A stretch of 64,000 nt of DNA from REEB95 sp963810055. Lineage in GTDB: Bacteria > Pseudomonadota > Alphaproteobacteria > ATCC43930 > CGMCC-115725. A program made the translations under genes and the position numbers. The stretch spans positions 1 to 64,000 of the forward strand of contig CAWEME010000026.1 in assembly GCA_963810055.1 (NCBI GenBank), read 5' to 3'. The first letter of the stretch is position 1. Each line of letters begins with the position of its first letter. The notes beneath the pieces are model-generated. The model was not told where the DNA came from, ran no database searches, and worked only from the letters and a program-made list of their open reading frames with translations. Shown piece by piece: positions 16,525 through 24,808 of the stretch.

Positions 16525-16610
16525 CGTCATTGCGAGCCGGAGGCGAAGCAATCCAGAGATGAAGCATTGGCCCTGGATTGCTTCGGCCGCTTTGCGGCCT
16601 CGCAATGACG
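16525..16610. repeat. Palindromic intergenic repeat (CGTCATTGCGAG family)
   Basis: CGTCATTGCGAG at 16525-16536 is mirrored by CTCGCAATGACG ending at 16610, and the inner arms GCGAAGCAATCCAG and CTGGATTGCTTCG also pair, giving a long imperfect hairpin. This repeat type (CATTGCGAG...AATCCAG...CTCGCAATG) is scattered through many proteobacterial genomes, usually between genes. It sits in the 262-bp spacer before trpG. Confidence 0.85.
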
Positions 16611-16640
16611 GCCAAGTTGCGCCAGGCGTCTTACCACGCC

Positions 16641-16669
16641 TTTTCCAGGGGGGCCGGGCCTGATATAAC
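16641..16669 (+). promoter_or_regulatory. Possible promoter for trpGDC
   Basis: TATAAC at 16664-16669 lies 24 bases before the trpG ATG, with a poor -35 (TTTTCC, 16641-16646) at 17-base spacing. A local promoter is needed because trpG is separated from trpE by opposing genes. Weak evidence. Confidence 0.3.
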
Positions 16670-16692
16670 CGCGTTTTCCGCGAGGGCTTCTT

Positions 16693-17277
16693 ATGTTCCT
16701 GCTGATCGATAACTACGACAGCTTCACCTACAACCTGTGGCACTATTTGGGCGAGTTGGGCGCCGAGGTGGTTGTCAAACGGAACGACGCCCTGTCGGTT
16801 TCCGATGCACTCGGCTTGAAGCCCCAAGGCATCGTGATCTCGCCCGGGCCGAGCGATCCGGACCATGCCGGCATCTGCCTGGAGCTGATAACCCGGGCCG
16901 GGCGCATACCCATCCTCGGCGTCTGCCTCGGCCACCAGGCGATCGGCCAGGCCTTCGGCGGCAAGGTGGTGCGCGCGCCCGTGCCGATGCACGGAAAAAT
17001 TTCCCAAATCCGCCACACCGGCGCGGGCGTGTTCAAGAACCTGCCCAACCCGTTTCCGGCCACGCGCTATCATTCGCTCATCGTCGAGCGCGCGAGCCTG
17101 CCGAAAATCCTGGAGGTGACCGCCGAGACCGAGGACGGACTCATCATGGGCCTCGCCCACCGCGAGCGCCCGGTGTTCGGGGTGCAGTTCCATCCCGAAA
17201 GCATCGCCTCGGAAGGCGGCCACGACCTGTTGAAGAATTTCCTCAAGCTTGCCGCGGCGGCGCGCGTGCCGGCATGA
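16693..17277 (+). CDS. trpG: Anthranilate synthase glutamine amidotransferase component
   Basis: Hydrolyses glutamine and passes ammonia to TrpE; in many bacteria it also serves aminodeoxychorismate synthase (PabA). The class I amidotransferase triad is complete in the 194 residues: nucleophile C78 in GVCLGHQAIG, and H167 and E169 in VQFHPES. The N-terminus LLIDNYDSFTYNL is typical. Its stop overlaps the trpD ATG by four bases. No fusion to trpE or trpD. Confidence 0.97.
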   Translation: MFLLIDNYDSFTYNLWHYLGELGAEVVVKRNDALSVSDALGLKPQGIVISPGPSDPDHAGICLELITRAGRIPILGVCLGHQAIGQAFGGKVVRAPVPMHGKISQIRHTGAGVFKNLPNPFPATRYHSLIVERASLPKILEVTAETEDGLIMGLAHRERPVFGVQFHPESIASEGGHDLLKNFLKLAAAARVPA

Positions 17278-18328
17278 GCGAAGGAGGCGCGAGCCAGGCC
17301 GCCACCTTCAAGACGCTGCTCGGCCGCGTTTTGGCGGGCGAAAGACTGAACGAGGCCGAATCCGCTTCCGCCTTCGACGCCATGATGTCGGGCGACGCCA
17401 CGCCGTCGCAGATGGGCGCGTTCCTGGCGGCGTTGCGGGTGCGCGGCGAGACGGTAGAGGAGATCACCGGCGCCGCGCGCACCATGCGCGCCAAGATGCT
17501 GAAGGTCGAGCCGCCCGAGGGCGCGATCGACATCGTCGGCACCGGCGGCGACGGCCATGGCAGCTTCAACGTCTCGACCGCGGCGGCCATCGTCGTGGCG
17601 GGCGCGGGCGTGCCCATGGCTAAGCACGGCAACCGCAATTTCTCGTCGCTGTCGGGCGCGGCCGACATCCTGCAGGCCTTGGGCGTCAATCTCGACGCCG
17701 AGCCCGCGGTGGTGCGCCGCGCCATGTTCGAGGCCGGCATCGGCTTCCTGATGGCGCCCAAATATCACGGCGCCATGCGCCATGTCGGGCCGACGCGGGT
17801 CGAGCTCGGCGCCCGCACCATCTTCAACCTGCTCGGGCCGATCTCCAACCCGGCCGGGGTCAAGCGCCAGCTGGTCGGCGTCTACGCGCCGCAATGGGTG
17901 AAGCCCTTGGCCGAGGTGCTGGGCAAGCTCGGCAGCGAACATGCCTGGGTGGTGCATGGCGACGGCCTCGACGAGATCACCACCGCCGGCAAGACTCAGG
18001 TGGCGGAATGGAAGGACGGCAAGCTTTCAAGCTTCGAGGTTTCGCCCGAGATGGCGGGTTTGCCGCGCGGGCGGCTCTCCGATTTGAAGGGCGGCGACCC
18101 GGCCGCCAACGCCGCCAAGATGAGGGCCATCCTCGACGGCGAGAAAGGCCCGCTGCGCGACATGCGTGCTGTTGAACGCCGCCGCCGGGCTGGTGGTGGC
18201 CGGCCGCGCCATCGATCTCAAGGCCGGGGTGGCGCGCGCCGCCCAGTCGATCGATCTCGGGCAACGCCAAGCGCGCCTTGGCGAAGCTGGTCGCCATCAC
18301 CAACTCCAAGCCGGTGCCGCAACCATGA
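17274..18328 (+). CDS. trpD: Anthranilate phosphoribosyltransferase, frame interrupted twice
   Basis: Transfers the phosphoribosyl group of PRPP to anthranilate. The PRPP-binding GTGGDGHGSFNVST, KHGNRNFSS and the ribosyl-binding GPTRVELGARTIFNLLGPISNPA are in the first frame. After PLRDM (about 18163) the frame must shift to continue LLNAAAGLVVAGRAIDLKAGVARAAQSID, and again near 18256 to continue SGNAKRALAKLVAITNSKP to a TGA overlapping the trpC ATG. Removing one base at each site (a C in ATGCGTG, a C in GATCTCG) gives 350 residues, normal for TrpD. Read literally the product lacks its last 55 residues. Confidence 0.9.
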
Positions 18329-19132
18329 GCGACATCCTGGCCGAGATCTGCGCCAAGAAGCGCGAAGAGATCGCGGCGCGCGAAACAGGCGCGGCCCTTG
18401 CGCGAGGTCGAGCGCGCGGCCGCCCAGGCCAGCCCGCCGCGCGGCTTCGTCAAGGCGCTCGAAGCCAGGGTGAAATCCTGCGGTTACGGCCTGATCGCCG
18501 AGATCAAGATGGCCTCGCCTTCGGGCGGCATGATTAGGCCGGATTTCGATCCCGCCGCGATCGCGCGCGCCTATGAGCAAGGCGGCGCTGCGTGCCTGTC
18601 GGTGCTGACCGACCGGCCTTATTTCAAGGGCGAGGCCGCGCATCTGATATCCGCGCGCGCCGCCTGTTCGTTGCCGGTGCTGCGCAAGGATTTCATGCTC
18701 GACCCCTATCAGGTGTCCGAGGCGCGGGCGATGGGCGCCGATTGCATCCTGCTCATCCTGGCGGCGCTGAGCGACAAAGAGGCGGCGGAACTCGAACACG
18801 CGGCCAGGGGCCTGGGCATGGACGTGCTGGCCGAGACGCATGATCCGGTCGAGATGAAACGCGCGCTCAAGCTCAAGACCCGGCTGATCGGCGTCAACAA
18901 CCGCAATCTCCGCACCTTGCGCACCGATCTGCGCACCACCGAGAATCTCGGCTCCCTTTTGCCCAAGGACCGGCTGCTGACCAGCGAAAGCGGCATCTCC
19001 GCCCCGGTCGATTTGGCGCGGCTGGCCCGCGCGGGCGCGCGCTGCTTCCTGGTCGGCGAAGCGCTGCTGCGGCAGCAGGATCTGGCGGAGGCCGTGCGCG
19101 CGCTGCTCGCTCCGGTCCAGGGGCCGGTTTAA
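18325..19132 (+). CDS. trpC: Indole-3-glycerol-phosphate synthase, frame interrupted once
   Basis: Converts CdRP to indole-3-glycerol phosphate in a TIM barrel. The start MSDILAEICAKKREEIAAR is out of frame with the rest, which reads PPRGFVKALEA, LIAEIKMASPSGG (catalytic lysine), VLRKDFMLDPYQV, IGVNNRNLRT and SESGISAPVDL. The shift lies at about 18380-18383; deleting the G in CGCGAAACAG yields AARKQARPLREVERAA and a 268-residue enzyme. Start ATG overlaps the trpD stop. No TrpF domain is fused. The fault is most simply a sequence error because the remaining active site is perfect. Confidence 0.92.
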
Positions 19133-19142
19133 GGTGGTGCGG

Positions 19143-19622
19143 ATGAGAAAGACCCTCACCCATTTCGACCGCAAGGGCGACGCGCGCATGGTCGACGTCT
19201 CGGCCAAGGAGGAAACCGAGCGCGAGGCCGTGGCCAAGGGCAGCGTACTGATGAAACGCGCTTCGCTCGACCTGGTGCGCAAGGGCAAGGCCAAGAAAGG
19301 CGACGTGCTGAACGTGGCGCGGCTGGCCGGCATCATGGGCGCCAAGCGCACCTCCGAGCTCATCCCGCTCGCCCATCCGCTGGCGCTCAGCTCGGTCAAG
19401 ATCGAGCTGCGCTGCGACAAGAACCGCAACGCGGTCGACATCACCGCCAGCTGCAAGATCAAGGGCCGCACCGGCGTCGAGATGGAGGCGCTGACCGCGG
19501 TCGCGGTGGCGGCGCTGGCGATCTACGACATGCTCAAGGCGGTCGACCGCGGCATGAAGATTTCCGAAATCCGCCTGGTGCATAAATCGGGCGGCAAGTC
19601 GGGAACCTTCGAGGCCACGTAG
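19143..19622 (+). CDS. moaC: Cyclic pyranopterin monophosphate synthase MoaC
   Basis: With MoaA it makes cyclic pyranopterin monophosphate, the first step of molybdenum cofactor synthesis. Family signatures visible in 159 residues are LTHFDRKGDARMVDVSAKEETER, GIMGAKRTSELIPLAHPL, GRTGVEMEALTAVAVAALAIYDM and the C-terminal KSGGKSG. I take ATG 19143; an upstream GTG (19134) would only add three residues and overlap the Shine-Dalgarno AAGGTGG. It lies ten bases after trpC and one base before moeA, the conserved alphaproteobacterial trpC-moaC-moeA-lexA order. Confidence 0.96.
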   Translation: MRKTLTHFDRKGDARMVDVSAKEETEREAVAKGSVLMKRASLDLVRKGKAKKGDVLNVARLAGIMGAKRTSELIPLAHPLALSSVKIELRCDKNRNAVDITASCKIKGRTGVEMEALTAVAVAALAIYDMLKAVDRGMKISEIRLVHKSGGKSGTFEAT

Positions 19623-19623
19623 C

Positions 19624-20865
19624 ATGACGGACGGTCCCGGCAAACCCAGCATGATTTCGGTCGAAGAGGCGCAAAAGCGCCTGCTCGCCCTGGTCAAGCC
19701 CTTGGGCGCGGAACAGGTGGCGCTGGCGCAAGGATTGGGCCGGGTGCTGGCGGAAGAAGTGACGGCGCGGCGCACCCAGCCGCCTTTCCCGGCCTCGGCG
19801 ATGGACGGCTATGCCGCGCGTTCGGCCGATGTCAAAACCGTTCCGGCCCGGCTCAAGGTGGTGGGCAACGTCCCGGCCGGGCAGTCCTACGGCAAGAAAC
19901 TCGGGGCCGGCGAAGCGGTGCGGATTTTCACCGGCTCGCCGGTGCCCGAAGGCGCCGACTGCATCGTCATCCAGGAGGACACCCAGCGCGAAGGCGATGT
20001 GGTGACCGTGAATGAGCCGGCCAAGCCGGGGCGTTTTATCCGCCCGGCCGGGCTCGATTTCCGCGAAGGATATGTGGGCTTGCAGCCGGGCAAGCGGCTC
20101 AACCCGCGCGATCTGGGCCTGGCGGCGGCGATGAACCGGCCCTGGCTTTTGGTTTCGCGCAAGCCGCGCGTCGCCATATTGCCGACCGGCGACGAGGTGG
20201 TGCTGCCGGGCGATCCCATCGGCCCCAACCAGATCGTGAGCTCGAACGGCATCGCGCTGGGATCTTACGTCGAAAGCCTGGGGGCCGAGGCGGTGCAATT
20301 GCCGATCGCGCCCGACGACAGCGAGGCCTTGCAGCAGATCGCCGCGGCCTCGCGCGGCGCCGATCTGCTGCTCACCACCGGCGGCGCTTCGGTGGGCGAG
20401 CACGACCTGATCCGCTCGGCGCTGGGCGCCTCCGGCCTGAGCCTCGATTTCTGGACCGTCGCCATGCGCCCGGGCAAGCCCTTGATGGTGGGAACCTACC
20501 GCGACACGCCGATGATCGGGCTGCCGGGCAATCCGGTTTCGGCGCTGGTCTGCGCGCTGCTGTTTGTGAAGCCGGCGCTGGAAAAGATGATGGGCCTGGC
20601 GGGCGCGGGCGCGCCCAACCCAAAGGCGCGATTGGCCTCCGATCTCCCCGCCAATGACCGGCGCCAGGATTATCTCCGCGCCCGGCTTGCCCGCGCCGCT
20701 GACGGCGCGCTCGAAGCCGCGGTTTTCGAAAAGCAGGATTCCTCGATGATGTCGCTGTTGACCCAAGCCGATTGCCTGGTCGTCCGCCCGCCGCACGCGC
20801 CCGCGGCCAAGCGCGGCGAAGTGGTTGAAATCCTTCCCCTTTCGGACTCGGCCTCTTCCCTCTGA
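19624..20865 (+). CDS. moeA: Molybdopterin molybdotransferase MoeA
   Basis: Inserts molybdate into adenylated molybdopterin at the end of cofactor synthesis. Recognised over 413 residues by FPASAMDGYAAR, the GEAVRIFTGSPVPEGADCIVIQED block, the LPTGDEVV motif of the MoCF domain, TTGGASVGEHDL, and MRPGKPLMVG with GLPGNPVSALV. The start nearly touches the moaC stop. No molybdoenzyme is encoded in the window, so this is the housekeeping pathway copy. Confidence 0.96.
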   Translation: MTDGPGKPSMISVEEAQKRLLALVKPLGAEQVALAQGLGRVLAEEVTARRTQPPFPASAMDGYAARSADVKTVPARLKVVGNVPAGQSYGKKLGAGEAVRIFTGSPVPEGADCIVIQEDTQREGDVVTVNEPAKPGRFIRPAGLDFREGYVGLQPGKRLNPRDLGLAAAMNRPWLLVSRKPRVAILPTGDEVVLPGDPIGPNQIVSSNGIALGSYVESLGAEAVQLPIAPDDSEALQQIAAASRGADLLLTTGGASVGEHDLIRSALGASGLSLDFWTVAMRPGKPLMVGTYRDTPMIGLPGNPVSALVCALLFVKPALEKMMGLAGAGAPNPKARLASDLPANDRRQDYLRARLARAADGALEAAVFEKQDSSMMSLLTQADCLVVRPPHAPAAKRGEVVEILPLSDSASSL

Positions 20866-20905
20866 GTTGCCCGAATTCTCCACAGTCTCCTGTGGATAAA
20901 GCCGC

Positions 20906-20934
20906 TTGACGAGGCTTAAGAACTAAACTAGAAC
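20906..20934 (+). promoter_or_regulatory. lexA promoter with overlapping SOS box
   Basis: GAAC at 20920-20923 and GAAC at 20931-20934 are spaced by seven bases (TAAACTA): GAAC-N7-GAAC is the LexA operator of alphaproteobacteria. It overlaps a promoter made of TTGACG (20906-20911) and TAGAAC (20929-20934) with a 17-base spacer, so bound LexA would block its own transcription. About 48 bp separate the box from the lexA ATG. Confidence 0.85.
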
Positions 20935-20981
20935 AGTCAGCGGTTTTGCTTTTGTTCCAAACGGCCCTCGGGGGAGCGCCC

Positions 20982-21677
20982 ATGCTGACTCGCAAGCAAC
21001 ACGAGTTATTGATCTACATCAATCGCCGTCTCGCCAATTCGGGCGTGTCGCCCTCGTTCGAGGAGATGAAGGAGGCGCTCGGCCTCAAGTCCAAATCGGG
21101 CATCCACCGTCTCATCAGCGGGCTGGAAGAGCGCGGCTTCATCCGGCGCCTGCCGCACCGCGCCCGCGCGCTCGAAGTGGTGAAGCTGCCCGAGGAAAGC
21201 GCCGCCAAGGCGCCGCGCGGCAAGTTCTCGCCCACCGTGGTCAAGGGCGACTTCAAGACCGCGCTGCCCGGAATGCCGGTGACCGAAAGCCCCGAGGCCG
21301 CGAATCTGCCGCTTTACGGCCGCATCGCCGCCGGCACGCCGATCGAGGCGCTGCAAGACAATTCCAACCGCATCGGCATTCCCGCCGGCATGCTGGGCGG
21401 CGGCGAGCATTACGCGCTCGAAGTCGCCGGCGACAGCATGGTGGACGCCGGGATCTGCGACGGCGACACCGTGCTGATCCAGAAATGCGACACCGCCGAG
21501 AACGGCGCCATCGTGGTGGCCTTGATCGACAGCAACGAGGTGACCTTGAAGCGGCTCCGGCGGCGCGGCAATTCGATCGCGCTCGAACCCGCCAACAAGG
21601 CCTACGAGACCCGCATCTTCGGCCCCGACCGCGTCAAGGTGCAGGGCAAGCTGGTGGGATTGCTGCGGCGGTACTAG
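20982..21677 (+). CDS. lexA: SOS regulator LexA
   Basis: Represses DNA-damage genes until RecA filaments trigger self-cleavage. The 231 residues show a winged-helix N-domain (SPSFEEMKEALGLKSKSGIHRLISGLEERGFI), the cleavage bond Ala117-Gly118 within YGRIAAGTPIEA, the catalytic Ser152 in AGDSMVDAG and Lys190 in EVTLKRL. The start at 20982 gives the standard MLTRKQHELL. The linker between domains is long, as usual in alphaproteobacteria. The operator upstream implies autoregulation. Confidence 0.98.
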   Translation: MLTRKQHELLIYINRRLANSGVSPSFEEMKEALGLKSKSGIHRLISGLEERGFIRRLPHRARALEVVKLPEESAAKAPRGKFSPTVVKGDFKTALPGMPVTESPEAANLPLYGRIAAGTPIEALQDNSNRIGIPAGMLGGGEHYALEVAGDSMVDAGICDGDTVLIQKCDTAENGAIVVALIDSNEVTLKRLRRRGNSIALEPANKAYETRIFGPDRVKVQGKLVGLLRRY

Positions 21678-21680
21678 CCC

Positions 21681-22484
21681 TCAAGGCCGCGCCAACAGGC
21701 AGCGGAACATCGCCTTCGCCTTGTAGCTCCCGTCGTCCTTCTGGCGGAACGGCGCCAGCGCCTTCTCATGCGCCGCGCTCACCGCCTGCTCGCTCGAATT
21801 CTCCATCGCCCGGGCGGCGATGCCGGAGGAATTGAGGCCCCGCAACGCCGTCGCCAGATCGGGATAATCCAAGACACAGGGAATGTCGAAAACCTCGCCG
21901 GGCTTGAGCCCGCCCGAGACGGCGAAATTGCGCAACGCCGTCTCGTCGGAAAGCGCGAAGGGCCCGGGCGCCCCGGGCGGCGGCGGCGGCATCAGTTCCT
22001 TGAGCGAGGTGATGATCGACGCCGCTTCCATGCCCTCGGGCTTGCCCCAGGTGACGATGGCGACGACGCCGCCGGGCTTGGTCACGCGCCGCGCCTCGGA
22101 CAGCGCCGCCGCCGGGTTGCCGGCGAACTGGAAGGAATTGAATCCGGTGACGATGTCGAAGCTCTTGTCGGCGTAGGGCAGTTCTTCCAGGTCGCCGGCG
22201 CGGAAATCGCCCTTGGGCGTTCGCTCGCGCGAGATCGCCAGCAGCGCCTCGGCCGCGTCGATGCCCGAGACGCGCGCTCCGCGCGAAGCCGCGATCTGCG
22301 CTGCCAGCCCCGAGCCGCAGCCGGCGTCTAGATAGGCCGTGCCCGGCTTCAGCCCGGCGCGCGCCAGCACCGATTCATACATCGCGCGAACCTGCGGTTC
22401 CTGGACCTCCGCCCAGTCGCGCGCCCCCGCGCCCCACAAGCGGCCATGGACCTCCGCCGTCTTCGGCTTTTTCGCTTCGCTCAT
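21681..22484 (-). CDS. Class I SAM-dependent methyltransferase
   Basis: A 267-residue methyltransferase with a UbiE/Methyltransf_11-type core. Motif I is AYLDAGCGSGLAAQIAA (residues about 49-65), motif II VSGIDAAEALL, and post-motif GDLEELPYADKSFDIVTGFNSFQF. The acceptor cannot be predicted. It is convergent with lexA (three bases between stops) and co-directional with comEC, 62 bp below that gene's stop. A proline run (MPPPPPGAPGP) near residue 167 is the only oddity. Confidence 0.85.
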   Translation of the reverse strand: MSEAKKPKTAEVHGRLWGAGARDWAEVQEPQVRAMYESVLARAGLKPGTAYLDAGCGSGLAAQIAASRGARVSGIDAAEALLAISRERTPKGDFRAGDLEELPYADKSFDIVTGFNSFQFAGNPAAALSEARRVTKPGGVVAIVTWGKPEGMEAASIITSLKELMPPPPPGAPGPFALSDETALRNFAVSGGLKPGEVFDIPCVLDYPDLATALRGLNSSGIAARAMENSSEQAVSAAHEKALAPFRQKDDGSYKAKAMFRCLLARP

Positions 22485-22546
22485 GGTTCCCCTCCGTTAT
22501 TGGCCTCATTATTGGCGTTGAGATTATCGCGCCCCCGGCCCATTTG

Positions 22547-24691
22547 CTATTGCGCGGCGTTGCCGCGCGGGGGCGACCACAGCCGCGCGCCCTGATCGGC
22601 GCGCACGCTTTCGACGCTGATCGCGCCCGGGTCGAGCCACACGGCGTAACCTCCATTCCTATAGGTGTCGACGCGGTCGATGATGCGCGCGCCGGGGCAG
22701 ATCTTCCACGCCGCCACATTGGCCAGCACCAGATCGGCCGAACATTGCGCGCGGTCGAAACTCCCGGCGTCGCGGATCAGCGTCACCGTCGTCCCGCGCG
22801 CGCGGTAAAGGCAGGCGCCCGCATCGCAAGCGAGGCTGCCATCCGCGCTCGCCCCGCTCTCGGGCCAGGCGGGGCCGAGATGCGACGCCGCGCGCTTGCT
22901 CCAGGTCGCTTCGGCCGAGCGGTCGCCATGCGCGAGCGACGGGAGATAATCGCCGGAGGCATCGCGCACCGCCATGAGTTTCCCGTCATCGGCGAAGAGG
23001 ATGTCGGGCGGCCGCGCCAGCCAGATCGAGGCCAGGCCCAGCGCCACCGGCACAAAGCCCAGATAGCGCCAGCGCCGGCGCCAGATGCACAGCCACAAGC
23101 CCCCCAGCCCCAACACACCCAGGCCCCAGGCCGGCATGCTCGGCAGATTCATCACCGCGCCCGGCCAGGACGTCACCCCCTTGGCGATGGCCCAGATCGC
23201 GTCGATCCCCCAGGCCATCGGGTGCAGCGCCAGGAATTCGAGATGCACCGGCATCAGCAGCACGGACAGGATCGCCCAGGGCATCACCCAGAAGCCGGTG
23301 ATCGGCACCGCCGCCACATTGGCCGCCACCGAATAAAGCGGAAAGCGGTTGAAGTGGTAGATGGTGAAGGGCGCGGTCGCCACCGTGGTGACGATGGTGG
23401 TGAAGGAAATGCCGAGGAGGTAAAGGCCGAGGCGGCGCATCCCTCCGGACTCGCGGTGCCATTGCGACAATTGCACGCGATAGCTTTCGTAGAACGCCAC
23501 CAGCGCCGCCACCGCGGCGAACGACATCTGGAAGCTCGGCCCCATCGCGGAGGACGGCGTCATCAGCATGATCGCCACCGCCGCCAGCGCCAGGCAGCGG
23601 GCGGAGACGCTGAACCGGTCGACCAGCACCGCCAAGAGCGCGAGCGCGATCATGGCGAAGGCGCGGCGCGAGGACACGGTCGCGCCCGAAAGCAGCATGT
23701 AGCCGAAGGTCATGGCCAAGGCCAAGCATGCTGCGAATTTCTTGGTCGGATAGTTGAGCGCGATCGCGGGAATGAGCGCGAAGATCGCGCGCAAGGCGAA
23801 GAAGCAGATCCCCGCCACCATGCCCATGTGAAGGCCGGCGATCACCAGGATGTGCGCCAGGCCCGCGTCGCGGAAGGCTCCCGCGTCAGCCGGAGGTATG
23901 GCGTGGGTTTCGCCGGTAATCAACGCCGAGGCAATCGCGCCTTCGGGATTGGGCAAGGCCGCGCGGATGCGCGAGGTCACCCCCTGGCGCAAGGCGTTGA
24001 GCGCTTGGCCGAACTCGCCCGGCGCCGCGCCCGCGGGCGGCGCGGCCGGCGCGGGCTCCGACAGCGCATAGCCCACGCCGCCCAAACGCTCGAACCAGGC
24101 GGCGCGCTCGAAATCGTAGGCGCCGGGCATGGCGGGCGCGGGCGGCGGCTCGACGCTGACGCGCAAACTCACCCAATCGCCCGGCACGACCCCGCCATCG
24201 CCGTGCCGGAGCCGCACCCGCACCCGCGCGGGCAAGCGCGCGGGCGCGAGATCGCCCAGGCTCGCGGGCGCGATCACCAGGCGCGAGCCCTCGGGCAACG
24301 GATCGACCGAGAAAACGCGGCCTTCGAGATTTCCCGCGACGCGGCGTTCCAGCACCGGCGCCGCCAGGTAATGCGCCTGGAATTGCGCGGCGGCGAAACC
24401 CAGGGCGAAAGCCAGGCAGCAAGCCGCCGGAAACCGCCCTCGTTCGGAACGCTGGGCCAGGACCGCCGCGAACGCCGCGAGCAAAAGCGCGGCCGGGCCG
24501 ATCCAGACCGGCGGTTCCGCCTTGAGCGAGAAATAAAGTCCGATGCCCGCGCCCATGAGAACCGGCAGCCAGAGCGGCCAGCGCTCGCGCTCGGCGGCGA
24601 GCTGGCTCCCGAGCCAATGCCCGGCCCGCCTTCCCCATCCGCGCCAGACCGGCCCGGCATTCTCTTGGGCGCCCTCTTGGGCCAAATCCAC
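22547..24691 (-). CDS. comEC: ComEC/Rec2 competence membrane protein
   Basis: The inner-membrane channel for single-stranded DNA uptake in competence. About 714 residues with a DUF4131-type N-terminus, the Competence core (HILVIAGLHMGMVAGICFF, SRRAFAMIALALLAVL, SSAMGPSFQMSFAAVAALV) and a C-terminal region with LFADDGKLMAVRD in place of the full metallo-beta-lactamase fold, as in many alphaproteobacteria. I take the GTG at 24691, preceded by GGGAGGG eight bases upstream; the open frame extends further but into the divergent gltX gene. Divergent from gltX. Whether competence is functional cannot be told here. Confidence 0.88.
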   Translation of the reverse strand: MDLAQEGAQENAGPVWRGWGRRAGHWLGSQLAAERERWPLWLPVLMGAGIGLYFSLKAEPPVWIGPAALLLAAFAAVLAQRSERGRFPAACCLAFALGFAAAQFQAHYLAAPVLERRVAGNLEGRVFSVDPLPEGSRLVIAPASLGDLAPARLPARVRVRLRHGDGGVVPGDWVSLRVSVEPPPAPAMPGAYDFERAAWFERLGGVGYALSEPAPAAPPAGAAPGEFGQALNALRQGVTSRIRAALPNPEGAIASALITGETHAIPPADAGAFRDAGLAHILVIAGLHMGMVAGICFFALRAIFALIPAIALNYPTKKFAACLALAMTFGYMLLSGATVSSRRAFAMIALALLAVLVDRFSVSARCLALAAVAIMLMTPSSAMGPSFQMSFAAVAALVAFYESYRVQLSQWHRESGGMRRLGLYLLGISFTTIVTTVATAPFTIYHFNRFPLYSVAANVAAVPITGFWVMPWAILSVLLMPVHLEFLALHPMAWGIDAIWAIAKGVTSWPGAVMNLPSMPAWGLGVLGLGGLWLCIWRRRWRYLGFVPVALGLASIWLARPPDILFADDGKLMAVRDASGDYLPSLAHGDRSAEATWSKRAASHLGPAWPESGASADGSLACDAGACLYRARGTTVTLIRDAGSFDRAQCSADLVLANVAAWKICPGARIIDRVDTYRNGGYAVWLDPGAISVESVRADQGARLWSPPRGNAAQ

Positions 24692-24808
24692 GGCGATTTC
24701 CCTCCCGTCATCACCCGGAAGGGAAAGTGTAGAACGCTTCCGGGATAGGCTAAAGACCGCAGCCGCGAAAAGCTGCGCTAAGCCGCGCGCTATGCTAAAC
24801 CGCGCCCA

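Noticed and set aside
22544..24748. Long plus-strand open frame opposite comEC (734 codons), and similar ones opposite livHM, lpxB and parC
   Set aside because: Composition rich in Arg, His, Gly and Gln with no domain; typical antisense shadow of a high-GC gene on the other strand.
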